Source: Ruegeria arenilitoris (lineage in GTDB: Bacteria; Pseudomonadota; Alphaproteobacteria; Rhodobacterales; Rhodobacteraceae). From it: a DNA stretch of 64,000 nucleotides. Positions 52,917 through 61,551 of this stretch are shown here, one piece after another (within the stretch, counting starts at the first letter, position 1; each line of letters starts with the position of its first letter). Location of the stretch: positions 186,001 through 250,000 of the forward strand of contig NZ_WPZO01000005.1 in the NCBI RefSeq assembly GCF_013031355.1, read 5' to 3'. Below the pieces are notes generated by a model that worked only from the letters and a program-made list of their open reading frames with translations, made no database searches and had not been told where the DNA came from. Position numbers and translations under genes: made by a program.

Positions 52917-54875
52917 TTAGCGCGTCAGGGCACTTTTACAGAAATTGTTAGCGCCAACAATGCCAAATTCGTCCTGTTCCGACACATACAGGTTGAACGA
53001 TCGCCGAAGATCGCTGAACCGACCGCCCGCGTTGAACGCATCGCGGAACGCGTCCTTGAACAGCCAGCGGTTCTTTTCGGCGACGCCGCCCACAAGAAAA
53101 ACGCCGCCCGAGGGCATGAGCACAACCGCAAGATCGCCCATCACCGCGCCCAGATGGGTGGTAAACATATGCGCCGTTTTCACTGCAATCGGATCGGTTT
53201 GCGTGCGGGCGTCCTCCAGAATGTCCCGGGCGCTGCGTTGTGGCGTATCGGCCTGACCGGCGGCCATTCCGGCAGCCTGATACAGGATTGGCAGGCCGGT
53301 TCCGCTGAGGAACATTTCGGCCTCTAGCACCAGAGTGTCGTCAAAAAAGCAATCCGGGGCGATGTGGCGGGCGGCGCGGAAAATCTCGACCTCATCCACA
53401 TGGCGGGGCGACAGGCCGACATGGCCGCCTTCACCCGATGCCGTGTGGTAGCGGCCATCGGAGTAGAGCAGGGCGCCGACGCCAAGCCCGGTGCCCGGTC
53501 CAACCACCAGCCTGGTGCCGGGGGGCGGGGTGGTTTCCCCCTGCAGAACCTCGACGTCGTTGCCGGTGACTTCGGCAACGGACCACGCGGCGGCAGTGAA
53601 ATCGTTGATCACAAAAGTATGCTGCGCACCGGTGGCCTTGCTGATATCGGCCTCGGAAAGATCGAGATTTGCGTTTGTCAGGCGGATCGTCCCGTCCCTG
53701 ACCGGGCCGGCCCCAGCGGCTACAACGGCGCGCGGATCGGTGCCGATCTCGTCGCGCAGGCTGTGAAACACCGCAAGCAAGTCAGACAGGGTGCCCGTCG
53801 GGTATTTGCGCAGATCGGCCAGCTTGCCGTTCGAAATCACACCCAGCCGCGTATTGGTCCCGCCAATATCTGCAACCAGATTCCAGTGTTCGTGCATGGC
53901 ACCGGCGGGCTGTGCAAGGGGCAGAGACACCGTGCTTCCTCTCAATTTGGTTTCCAGAGCAGGCAGATCTTCAATCCCTGATGCGTGGATAAACAGGCCT
54001 TTCACCGGCACGCCCTGGTCCAGAGCCTCGTGCACGGCCTGCAGGTTCTGTTTGAACCGGGCGGGATCTTGCTGGCGTTCCGAGTTGCCGTTTTCGATGA
54101 AATAGAGGGGCAGGTCTTTGGTGAAGTCCTGCTGGATGCGGGTCAAGGCTGCGGCGTCGATTGGTCCGCGGGCATCGCAATGCAAACCGCACCAGTCAAC
54201 CGGAGTACCGATGATGTCGAAATCGTCCTGCCAGCCCTCCGGCAGGTATGGCTCTAATTCTGCTACCGTGACTTCCGGGTAGGCGTTGTTGAATATGCCG
54301 CTTAACAGGTCAGCGGAACGAGAGTCGTTCTCGGCCCATTTCAGAGGGATTTCCACACCCAGATTGGTCATGCCCAGCCCGCGCATCGCCTCAATCGAGC
54401 GGCCATGGGCCAGTAGCATGTGATGCATCCTGCGTGTGGTGGTACGGACGTCGCGCAATTCCGGGGCACCGAGCCATGCAGGCGCGTCTATCGGGGCAAC
54501 GCTGAACATGCGGTCACCAATGCGGCTCATGAGGGTTTCGGTATAGTCGGCAAACCAGCCCGCAACATCGCGGTTTCGCCAGCCGCCCAGATCGTCCAGC
54601 GCCAGGGGAAGATCGGTGCCACAGAGCGTTACACAAGGGCGAAGACCATACTCAAGCAAGGCATCGGCAAGACGGTCGTAGTCGTCCAGCCCGGCCTGAT
54701 TCACCGATCCCCTGCCTTCGGGCAGAACATGCGCCCAACTGGTCGAAAAGCGATAGCAGTCGAACCCGGCCTTTTGCACCGGGCCAAGGTTCAGCGGTTC
54801 AGAATCGTGGTGACCGCCAGAGGTCGAAAAGCCAAAGAGGAAGTCCTTGGGAAAATCAGCGCGGATGTCTTGCAT
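52917..54875 (-). CDS. Degenerate beta-glucosidase (GH1) domain fused to glucokinase
   Basis: 652 residues. Residues 5-305 are clearly GH1-like (FPKDFLFGFSTSGG; CYRFSTSWAHVLPEGRGSVNQ; GGWRNRD; LYFIENGNSE), but about 100 residues shorter than a normal GH1 enzyme. The N-E-P acid/base motif is absent (the region reads P-I-D-A-P), the sugar-binding H-W-D is C-G-T-D, and the W near the C-terminal loop is gone; only the nucleophile-type Glu261 (ENG) remains. Residues 331-652 are a complete Glk-type glucokinase: VADIGGTNTRLG, VINDFTAAAW with the catalytic Asp, GPGTGLGVGALL, SGEGGHVGLSPRH, GGVFLVGGVAEKN. The kinase is probably active; the front part probably senses or scaffolds. ATG 54875 is preferred to a GTG at 54914. 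First gene of the minus arm. Confidence 0.82.
   Translation of the reverse strand: MQDIRADFPKDFLFGFSTSGGHHDSEPLNLGPVQKAGFDCYRFSTSWAHVLPEGRGSVNQAGLDDYDRLADALLEYGLRPCVTLCGTDLPLALDDLGGWRNRDVAGWFADYTETLMSRIGDRMFSVAPIDAPAWLGAPELRDVRTTTRRMHHMLLAHGRSIEAMRGLGMTNLGVEIPLKWAENDSRSADLLSGIFNNAYPEVTVAELEPYLPEGWQDDFDIIGTPVDWCGLHCDARGPIDAAALTRIQQDFTKDLPLYFIENGNSERQQDPARFKQNLQAVHEALDQGVPVKGLFIHASGIEDLPALETKLRGSTVSLPLAQPAGAMHEHWNLVADIGGTNTRLGVISNGKLADLRKYPTGTLSDLLAVFHSLRDEIGTDPRAVVAAGAGPVRDGTIRLTNANLDLSEADISKATGAQHTFVINDFTAAAWSVAEVTGNDVEVLQGETTPPPGTRLVVGPGTGLGVGALLYSDGRYHTASGEGGHVGLSPRHVDEVEIFRAARHIAPDCFFDDTLVLEAEMFLSGTGLPILYQAAGMAAGQADTPQRSARDILEDARTQTDPIAVKTAHMFTTHLGAVMGDLAVVLMPSGGVFLVGGVAEKNRWLFKDAFRDAFNAGGRFSDLRRSFNLYVSEQDEFGIVGANNFCKSALTR
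52945..52960. promoter_or_regulatory. LacI-type palindrome inside the fusion gene, upstream of the PfkB gene
   Basis: TTGTTAGCGCCAACAA closely resembles the palindrome at 55007-55022 (TTGATAGCGCTAACAA). It lies in the coding end of the fusion gene, 67 bases before the PfkB start. It may be an internal operator or chance. Confidence 0.4.
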
Positions 54876-55006
54876 GATCAGTACCTGTTGGGGCGGGACC
54901 GGTAGGGGTGCCACCTATCAGTTTGGCCTCCGGCATTCCAGTTGGTGCGGGGTTGTGACGCCTTAAAGCGCTGTGCTGGGTCTTATGGGCTCGGCGATAT
55001 CAAAAA

Positions 55007-55022
55007 TTGATAGCGCTAACAA
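55007..55022. promoter_or_regulatory. LacI-type operator, minus-arm side
   Basis: TTGATAGCGCTAACAA is a palindrome with central AGCGCT, apart from one A/T swap, typical of LacI-family sites. It is 132 bases before the start of the fusion gene and 138 before the epimerase gene. Confidence 0.65.
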
Positions 55023-55095
55023 CATCTGAATCCTGACCGCTTGTCAGGCAAGGCGGGTCGCGTAGTGAGCCTTTAAGCGCAGCTGAACCCTTGTC

Positions 55096-55141
55096 TTGAC
55101 AAGTGAGGTTGCCCTGTTTCAACCTAATTGAAACGTTTCAA
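55096..55141 (+). promoter_or_regulatory. -35-like element with triple TTGAAAC half-sites before the plus arm
   Basis: TTGACA at 55096-55101 is followed by GTTTCAA (55116-55122), TTGAAAC (55128-55134) and GTTTCAA (55135-55141). The last two form a perfect 14-base palindrome TTGAAACGTTTCAA of LacI type, and the first two a 5-base-spaced inverted repeat. The site lies 18 bases before the epimerase start, where binding would block transcription. Confidence 0.65.
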
Positions 55142-55159
55142 AAAGGATTAGACCGGTAA

Positions 55160-55912
55160 ATGCGAATTGCGGCGCAGCTTTATACCGTTCGGCAGGTTGG
55201 GGATCTGGCATCCCAGCTTGAACTGATCGGCGCCTGCGGGTTCGAGGACATCGAAACGATCGGGTTCCATGATCTGGCCCCCCGGGATATGGCGCAGCAG
55301 GTGGAGCGATCAGGTCTGACTGTGCGCTCGGCGCATTTCGACTGGCCCGAGTTTGAAACGCGGTTCGACGAAATCGTGGAGCTGTTGCGCCTTTTGCAAT
55401 GCCCCGTGGCCGTAATGCCATGGCTGGAGCCCGAGGAACGGCCCGCCGCACCCAGGGAATGGGCGGCGATGGCGGATCGGCTGGCAGGCTGGGCGACGCA
55501 GCTTGCAGCACAGGGTGTTCGCGTGGCCTATCACAATCATGATTTCGATCTGGTGGGCTGTGCCGGCGAAACGCCTCTGGACCAGATCCTGTCACACGAA
55601 AACCTGTATTGGCAGCCCGATATCGGGTGGTTGCAGGTTTCGCAGCAGGACCCGGTAAAGCTGCTGCAGCGCTATGCGGACCGGATCGTTTCGGTTCATG
55701 CCAAGGATGCAGACCCGTCGGCAGGCCACGGGGACGAGCGCTGGCGCAATCTGGGTCAGGGCGTGGTGGACTGGCCCCGCGTGCTGCGCATTCTGGCAAA
55801 CAGCCCGTGCAGTGATCTGTTCGTTGAACATGACGAAACGCCCAACCACGCCGAGACCTTGTGGACAGGGCGAACATTCCTGATGCGCCAGCTTGCGGTC
55901 GAGGTCGGGTAA
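55160..55912 (+). CDS. Sugar phosphate isomerase/epimerase-like TIM barrel
   Basis: 250 residues of the xylose-isomerase-like AP-endonuclease-2 superfamily: MRIAAQLYTVR at the start, GFEDIETIG, RVAYHNHDFD, YWQPDIGWLQVS, VSVHAKDAD, VEHDE at the C-terminal end, giving the His/Asp/Glu metal ligands. Such proteins epimerise or isomerise sugars and inositols, or cleave modified sugars; the substrate is unknown. First gene of the plus arm; its TAA overlaps the LacI ATG by one base. Confidence 0.8.
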   Translation: MRIAAQLYTVRQVGDLASQLELIGACGFEDIETIGFHDLAPRDMAQQVERSGLTVRSAHFDWPEFETRFDEIVELLRLLQCPVAVMPWLEPEERPAAPREWAAMADRLAGWATQLAAQGVRVAYHNHDFDLVGCAGETPLDQILSHENLYWQPDIGWLQVSQQDPVKLLQRYADRIVSVHAKDADPSAGHGDERWRNLGQGVVDWPRVLRILANSPCSDLFVEHDETPNHAETLWTGRTFLMRQLAVEVG

Positions 55913-56958
55913 TGGCGCGCGCGACGATCAAGTCCATCGCGAAAGAGACCGGTTATTCCGTCGGCACCGTCTCGAACGCATTGCGCGGGGCGGCGTCAGT
56001 CAAAGAAAAGACCCGGCAAGAGATTCAGGCCGCTGCCACCCGGCTTGGCTATCGCGTCAACATGGACGGGTTGAAGCTGCGCACAAATAAATCTTACCGC
56101 ATCGCGGTTCTGGTCAGCGTGTCACCGGACGCGGCAGAGGAATGGGAGGGGGTAGAGTTCACTCGCATTCTGGCCGGGATCTCTGCGGCGCTGCAGGGCT
56201 CGCGGTATGAAATGAGCGTGTTCAACGTGGCAGATATCCCGGATGCCATGGCGACATTGGCGCGGATCGTTCAGGATGGGCTGGCCGATGGCGTCATATT
56301 CTCGGGCACGCTGCACGGTGACCCGCGCATCGTGTATCTGCAACAAAATGCGTTCCCCTTTGTGACCATGGGAATGAGTGACAGCGAAACGCCCCATGCC
56401 TTTGTTGATTTCGACAGTCAGGCCGCCGCCTTCGACGCTACTGCGCGGCTGGTACGGCTGGGCCACCGGCGCATTGCCTTGGTCAACCCTCCGACCGAGT
56501 TGATTTATGCGCGCCAGCGTCAAACCGGGTACGAACAGGCCTTGGCCAATGCCCAGATCGCGCCGGACCCGGCCTTGATCTTCAACGGCCCGACTACGGC
56601 GCGCACCGGGCAGCACAGCTTTGACGCACTGATGCGGCTGCCGGATCGCCCCACGGCCTGTATCTGTGCGAATGAGGCGATGACACTCGGCGTGCTATCC
56701 GCCGCCCATGCCGCAGGCTTCCAGGTTGGTCGCGATTTGGTGGTGATTTCGACCGATGACCTGCAGCTGAGTCGTTATTTCGTGCCGCCGCCCAGCACCT
56801 ATTACGTGCCGATCGAAGAGACCAGCCGCCTGCTGGGCGAATACATGTTGAAAGCTCTGGACGGGGCAGACCCGTCCGAGACCCAGAAAAAGATCAGGGC
56901 CACGCTTATCGAGCGCCAACCTGACACCCCCGCGCCGCAAACGGCGTCCATCAAATAA
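55912..56958 (+). CDS. LacI family transcriptional regulator
   Basis: 348 residues. N-terminal helix-turn-helix ATIKSIAKETGYSVGTVSNALRG (residues 3-25) with hinge helix, then a periplasmic-binding-like effector domain (FDATARLVRLGHRRIALVNPP; RPTACICANEAMTLGVLSAAHAAGFQVGRDLVVISTDD). ATG 55912 overlaps the previous stop. It is the only regulator gene in the sugar island and probably binds the palindromes in the shared control region at 54.9-55.2 kb as a sugar-relieved repressor. Confidence 0.9.
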   Translation: MARATIKSIAKETGYSVGTVSNALRGAASVKEKTRQEIQAAATRLGYRVNMDGLKLRTNKSYRIAVLVSVSPDAAEEWEGVEFTRILAGISAALQGSRYEMSVFNVADIPDAMATLARIVQDGLADGVIFSGTLHGDPRIVYLQQNAFPFVTMGMSDSETPHAFVDFDSQAAAFDATARLVRLGHRRIALVNPPTELIYARQRQTGYEQALANAQIAPDPALIFNGPTTARTGQHSFDALMRLPDRPTACICANEAMTLGVLSAAHAAGFQVGRDLVVISTDDLQLSRYFVPPPSTYYVPIEETSRLLGEYMLKALDGADPSETQKKIRATLIERQPDTPAPQTASIK

Positions 56959-56980
56959 ACCAACAGAGGAGTACTTGAAG

Positions 56981-57730
56981 ATGTTCAAAAACCTACTGGC
57001 CGCAGCTGCCCTGACCGCGATAGCCGCCCCGGCGGTCTTTGCCGCCGATCTGGAAGGGCGAGTGCTGAAGATCGGAACCGACGCCACCTATCCGCCGATG
57101 GAAACGGTCGATGAGGCGACCGGTGAGATCGTGGGCTTTGACGTGGATGTGATGAATGCGATCTGCGAAAAGGTGAACTGCGTTCCGAACTTTGTGAACA
57201 CAGCCTGGGACGGCATCTTTGCCGCGCTTCAGCAGGGAGAGTTCGATCTGGTGATCTCGGGCGTTTCGATCACGCCGGAACGCGAAGAGACAATGGATTT
57301 CTCGGAACCTTATATCGTGGTTAGTCAGGCCATCTTGCTGCAGGTCGACAATGGCGACATGACATTGGATGACTTCAAGGCCGGTGGTAAGAAACTGGCG
57401 GCGCAGACCGGTACCACCAACGCGCAGCTGGCCGAAGAACTGGTCGGGCGTGAGAATGTCAGCCTCTACGACAACTTCTCGGCCGCGATTCTGGCGTTGC
57501 AGAACGCTGATGTGCAGGGCGTTATCATCGACGGCACTTCGGCGGCCGCCTACGAGCAGGAGTTCGCGGGTGAGCTGACCGTGGGGATCACCGGGCTGCA
57601 ATCCGACCCGCTGGGGATTGTCTTCCAGGAAGGTGACGCAACCGTGGATGCCATCAACGAGGGGCTGGCGGCGATCAAGGCCGACGGCACCCTGGACGCG
57701 TTGATCGGCAAATACTGGAGCACCGAGTAA
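56981..57730 (+). CDS. ABC transporter substrate-binding protein, family 3 (polar amino acid type)
   Basis: 249 residues with a signal peptide (residues 1-22, ending VFA-AD). Family-3 features: LKIGTDATYPPMETVDEATGEIVGFDVDVMNAI, LVISGVSITPEREETMDFSEPYI, AAQTGTTNAQLAEEL. Such proteins bind amino acids, opines or other small zwitterions in the periplasm; their presence in a glycoside island is unusual. ATG 56981 has AGAGGAG about nine bases upstream. A strong hairpin at 57748-57775 separates it from the permease gene. Confidence 0.85.
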   Translation: MFKNLLAAAALTAIAAPAVFAADLEGRVLKIGTDATYPPMETVDEATGEIVGFDVDVMNAICEKVNCVPNFVNTAWDGIFAALQQGEFDLVISGVSITPEREETMDFSEPYIVVSQAILLQVDNGDMTLDDFKAGGKKLAAQTGTTNAQLAEELVGRENVSLYDNFSAAILALQNADVQGVIIDGTSAAAYEQEFAGELTVGITGLQSDPLGIVFQEGDATVDAINEGLAAIKADGTLDALIGKYWSTE

Positions 57731-57747
57731 CCCGGTCCTTCCCGTAA

Positions 57748-57775
57748 CGGCCCGGCGCCACCGGTGGCCGGGCCG
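57748..57775 (+). terminator. Intercistronic hairpin after the family-3 binding-protein gene
   Basis: CGGCCCGGC...CACC pairs with GGTG...GCCGGGCCG to give a 13-bp GC-rich stem with a two-base bulge. No T run follows, so partial termination or mRNA stabilisation is likely rather than full stop. Confidence 0.65.
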
Positions 57776-57795
57776 CATATCAGCAGAGAGGTCCC

Positions 57796-59442
57796 ATGTC
57801 GCGCCTAAGCTCGATCCGTCCGAGCAACCTTGTGTTGCTCGCCGCTGCTCCGTTCATCATCTACCTGTTCGCCACCTCGTCGAAATACCTGCGCTCGCTG
57901 ATTGCGATTCTGGGGATCGGCAATAACGCAGGGCCCATCTTTGTCGGGTTTCTGATTATTCTGGCGGTGGCCATCCTTGGATACCTCTGCGCCCGCAATG
58001 CGCGGTTTCAGACGGCTCCGGGGTGGTTGCGCATCTCGGCGCTGACGGCGTTACCCGCGGCGGTGGCCTTGGCGGTTCTTGGGTTCATTGCGCCACAGGT
58101 GCTGTTGCCCTTTGCCGAGTCCGTCTTCTTTCACGCGCTCAGCGAGAACACATCGACCCTGATCGACCGGTCCTCGCAGACCTGGGTGCTGTTCCCCGAG
58201 GTGGTCGAGGCCGTTCAAACCGGCTTGCAGATCGTGCTGGTGATATACGCACTTGTCGTAGCCGCCATCCTTCTGTCTTCCCGCCTGCACAATGGGTCGC
58301 GCAGCTATGTTCAGTTGGGGTTTGAAATCCTGACCGGTGCGGTGCTGTTCTACCTGATGTTCATGGCACATTGGCAGTTTGCCACTGGCGTGGCGATCAC
58401 GTTCCGCGCGGCCATCTTCGCTTATATCTTTGCGGCCATTCTGGGCTTGATCTGGGTTGGGCTGCAATCATTCAAACCCAAAGCGCGCACGACCGTCACT
58501 TATGGTTGCATCAGCCTGGCCTTGCTGGCCATTTCAGCGTTCTTCTTCATGCAGCCCCAAGTGAAATACGAACTTGTCGGCACGTTGGACGCCCGCATCG
58601 CCATCGTGCGGGGCACCCCGCAAGCGCAGGCGGACATGATCCGTTTTGGTGAGTTTCAGGAGGAGGGAGAAAGCCAGCAATACCGCATCCGCAGCGCGCC
58701 CGATGCAGCCACTGCGGTGGAACAGATCGAAACCATAGACAGTGTCTCGGCTGCCTTTGTTCCAGTCGGAACGAACAACAAGGGCTATCCAGTGATCTGG
58801 CAAACCAGTTTCCTGCCGGACAAATACCGCAATCCGGCACTGGCCTTTGCCGTCTTTGGCTTTCTGCTGCTGACGCTGACCGTTGGCGGCGCCCAGCACA
58901 AGCTGCATCCGCTGGCCGTAGGCGCCGAGTTCTTTGTCGACACGATCCGCGGTATTCCGATGCTGGTGATCATTCTCTATATCGGCCTGCCGCTGGCGGG
59001 GGCGGTCAAGGATGCCACCGGCGGCGGTATCGACATGACCAACATGACGCGCGGGATCATCGCGATTTCCGTAGGATACTCTGCCTATATGGCCGAGATT
59101 TTCCGATCCGGCATCGAAGCCATCCCCAGAGGGCAGATCGAGGCAGGCGGCTCGCTCGGCCTGTCGCGCTGGCAGACCGCGCGGCTGATCATCCTGCCGC
59201 AGGCGCTGCGGATCGTGACACCGCCTTTGGGCAACGAATTCATTGCGATGATCAAGGATACTTCGCTGCTGTCGATCCTGTCGGTGCGCGACATGACCCA
59301 GCGGATGCGCGAATTCCAGGCGGCAAGCTTCCTGCCTTTTGCTCCGTTTAACACTGCGGCGATCCTCTATGTCGTGATCACGCTGGGCTGTGCCAGCTTC
59401 CTGAAATGGATCGAACGCCGCACGGCAAGGGAAGACCGATGA
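57796..59442 (+). CDS. ABC transporter permease with embedded binding-protein-like segment
   Basis: 548 residues, about twice a normal HisM/GlnP permease. Residues 1-250 hold six to seven membrane helices with no ABC signature. Residues 255-345 are soluble and read like half of a family-3 binding protein (DARIAIVRGTPQAQADMIRFG...SAPDAATAVEQIETIDSVSAAFVPVG). Residues 370-548 are a standard permease domain with the EAA loop EAGGSLGLSRWQTARLIILPQAL, where the ATPase docks. It should pair with the upstream binding protein, but no ATPase gene is in the operon. Overlaps the GH42 gene by ATGA. Confidence 0.85.
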   Translation: MSRLSSIRPSNLVLLAAAPFIIYLFATSSKYLRSLIAILGIGNNAGPIFVGFLIILAVAILGYLCARNARFQTAPGWLRISALTALPAAVALAVLGFIAPQVLLPFAESVFFHALSENTSTLIDRSSQTWVLFPEVVEAVQTGLQIVLVIYALVVAAILLSSRLHNGSRSYVQLGFEILTGAVLFYLMFMAHWQFATGVAITFRAAIFAYIFAAILGLIWVGLQSFKPKARTTVTYGCISLALLAISAFFFMQPQVKYELVGTLDARIAIVRGTPQAQADMIRFGEFQEEGESQQYRIRSAPDAATAVEQIETIDSVSAAFVPVGTNNKGYPVIWQTSFLPDKYRNPALAFAVFGFLLLTLTVGGAQHKLHPLAVGAEFFVDTIRGIPMLVIILYIGLPLAGAVKDATGGGIDMTNMTRGIIAISVGYSAYMAEIFRSGIEAIPRGQIEAGGSLGLSRWQTARLIILPQALRIVTPPLGNEFIAMIKDTSLLSILSVRDMTQRMREFQAASFLPFAPFNTAAILYVVITLGCASFLKWIERRTAREDR

Positions 59443-61403
59443 GCAAGCTGGAACTGGGGGTTTGCTATTACCCCGAACAATGGGATCGGTCGCTGTGGCG
59501 CGAGGATGCCAAACGGATGGTCGAGATGGGCCTCGATTGGGTGCGCATTGCCGAATTCACCTGGGGCCTGATTGAACCCGAGCGTGGGCAATTCCAGTGG
59601 GACTGGCTGGACGAGGTGATAGACATTCTGGGGAGTGCCGGGCTGCGGGTGATGATGTCCACGCCGACAGCCGCACCGCCGAAATGGCTGATCGATGAGC
59701 ATCCCGAAATCCTGCCGGTTGGCCCGGATGGGCGCGTCAGGGGGTTTGGGTCCCGCCGGCACTATTGTTTTTCCAGCGAGGTTTATCTGGCCGAGTCCCG
59801 CCGGATAGCCACCGAATACGCGCGCCGCTATGGTGAGAACCCGCAGGTTCACGCCTGGCAGATCGACAATGAGTATAATGATCACGACACGGTGCTCAGC
59901 TACTCGGACGCGGCGCGCGACGGGTTCCGGCGCTGGTTGGAGCAGCGTTACAGCAACATCGACAACCTGAACCGGACGTGGGGCACCGTGTTCTGGTCAT
60001 CTGCTTATTCCAGCTTTGACCAGATTGAACTGCCCAACGGGCTGGTGGCCAGTCCCAACCCGACCCACGCGCTGGATTTTGCGCGCTATTCCTCGGACCG
60101 GGTACGGCTGTTCAACAAGGCGCAGGTGGATATTTTGCGGCAGTATTCTCCGGGTCGGGATATCACCCACAACTTCATGGCCGGCAGTTTCGAGTTTGAC
60201 CACCACGCCGTGGCGGCCGATTTGGATGTCGTCGGGTTTGACAGCTATCCGCTGGGCAACCTTCTGGGATCGACCCTGTCTGATGAGGACAAACTCCGAT
60301 ACCTGCGCACGGGCGCGCCGGACTATCAGGGGTTTCACTGTGATCTCTATCGGTCGCAGGGCAGGGGCCGGATGTGGGTGCTGGAACAGCAACCCGGCCC
60401 GGTGGACTGGGCAGAAAAGAACCCATCCCCTGCGGACGGCATGGTCCGGCTGTGGACATGGGCCGCCTATGCGCACGGGGCGCAGGCGGTGATGTTTTTC
60501 CGCTGGCGTCAGGCCAAGTTCGCGCAAGAGCAGTTTCACACCGCCCTGTTGCGCTCGGACGGCAGCCCGGATCAGGCCGCGTTGGAACTGGCGCAGGTAG
60601 TTCAGGAGCGGGCGGCATTGCCTCCGGCCGCGCGCCAGCGGGCATCAGTGGCGATCCTGCTGGATTACACGTCTATCTGGGCTGCAAATATCCTGCCCCA
60701 TGACGATGCGTTCCCGAATGCGCAAATCTTCCGTGAATGGTATGCCGGGCTGCGGTCCCTTGGTGTCGATCTGGATTTTGTCGGGCCAGAGGATGACCTG
60801 ACCGGCTATGAGCTGATCGTATTACCGCAAAGCATGATCGTGTCGCCGGAACTTGCGAAACGATTGCGGGGCAGTCAGGCAAGGCTGCTGATCGGGGCCC
60901 GCGCGGGCAGCAAGACCGCCGATATGCACACGCCCCAAAACCTCGCCCCCGGAGAGTTGGCCGATCTGGCCGGTGTCCGGGTGTTGAGGGTCGAATCACT
61001 GCCCGATCTGGCCCGGGAATCGGTGCGGTTGCAGGATGGAACCCAGCACGAATTCACCGGTTGGCGCGAAATCATCGAGACCAAACATTCGGTAACAGCC
61101 CGTTTTTCAAGCGCTTACCGCAACGGCAGCCCGGCGATTGTGCAGTCGGATCGGGCGATGTACCTGGCGATGATTCCGCGCGGGCCATTGTTGCAGGCCG
61201 TTCTGGCACAGGTCTTGAACTGGGCAGACATCCCAGTAACGGAAAACAACCGGGATGTGCGCATCACACGCCGAGGAGAGCTGTTCTTCGCCTTCAATTT
61301 CAGCGCGGCCACGCAGGTTCTGCCTGATCGCGAAGAACGTCACTATCTGTTTGGTACTTCAGAAATCCCGTCCTATGGTGTCTCAGTCTGGGTGGAACCG
61401 TGA
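59439..61403 (+). CDS. Beta-galactosidase, GH42
   Basis: 654 residues, full length for GH42. Both catalytic Glu are present: acid/base Glu145 in HAWQIDNEY and nucleophile Glu316 in WVLEQQPGPVDWA. A TIM barrel (residues 1-390) is followed by a trimerisation domain and a C-terminal beta domain. No signal peptide, so it cleaves imported beta-galactosides (or related glycosides) in the cytoplasm. Released glucose could go to the glucokinase of the divergent arm. Starts inside the permease stop (ATGA). A perfect hairpin overlaps its stop codon. Confidence 0.9.
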   Translation: MSKLELGVCYYPEQWDRSLWREDAKRMVEMGLDWVRIAEFTWGLIEPERGQFQWDWLDEVIDILGSAGLRVMMSTPTAAPPKWLIDEHPEILPVGPDGRVRGFGSRRHYCFSSEVYLAESRRIATEYARRYGENPQVHAWQIDNEYNDHDTVLSYSDAARDGFRRWLEQRYSNIDNLNRTWGTVFWSSAYSSFDQIELPNGLVASPNPTHALDFARYSSDRVRLFNKAQVDILRQYSPGRDITHNFMAGSFEFDHHAVAADLDVVGFDSYPLGNLLGSTLSDEDKLRYLRTGAPDYQGFHCDLYRSQGRGRMWVLEQQPGPVDWAEKNPSPADGMVRLWTWAAYAHGAQAVMFFRWRQAKFAQEQFHTALLRSDGSPDQAALELAQVVQERAALPPAARQRASVAILLDYTSIWAANILPHDDAFPNAQIFREWYAGLRSLGVDLDFVGPEDDLTGYELIVLPQSMIVSPELAKRLRGSQARLLIGARAGSKTADMHTPQNLAPGELADLAGVRVLRVESLPDLARESVRLQDGTQHEFTGWREIIETKHSVTARFSSAYRNGSPAIVQSDRAMYLAMIPRGPLLQAVLAQVLNWADIPVTENNRDVRITRRGELFFAFNFSAATQVLPDREERHYLFGTSEIPSYGVSVWVEP

Positions 61404-61417
61404 CCTGTTCACGGTTC
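61395..61417 (+). terminator. Hairpin at the end of the sugar operon plus arm
   Basis: GAACCGTGA (61395-61403, containing the TGA stop), CCTGT, then TCACGGTTC form a perfect 9-bp stem with a 5-base loop. It lacks a T run, so it may be a weak terminator or a 3'-end protecting structure. Confidence 0.6.
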
Positions 61418-61551
61418 TGACGGACGTGATCGCAAACTGGACCTATGAAAACTGATAACTGTCACTTTTGGACTGACAGCGCTGCGGCAAAGGTCTAGCC
61501 TGCACTGACAAAACAAAAAGACTACAAAGTCCAACAACGGGAGAAACGAAA

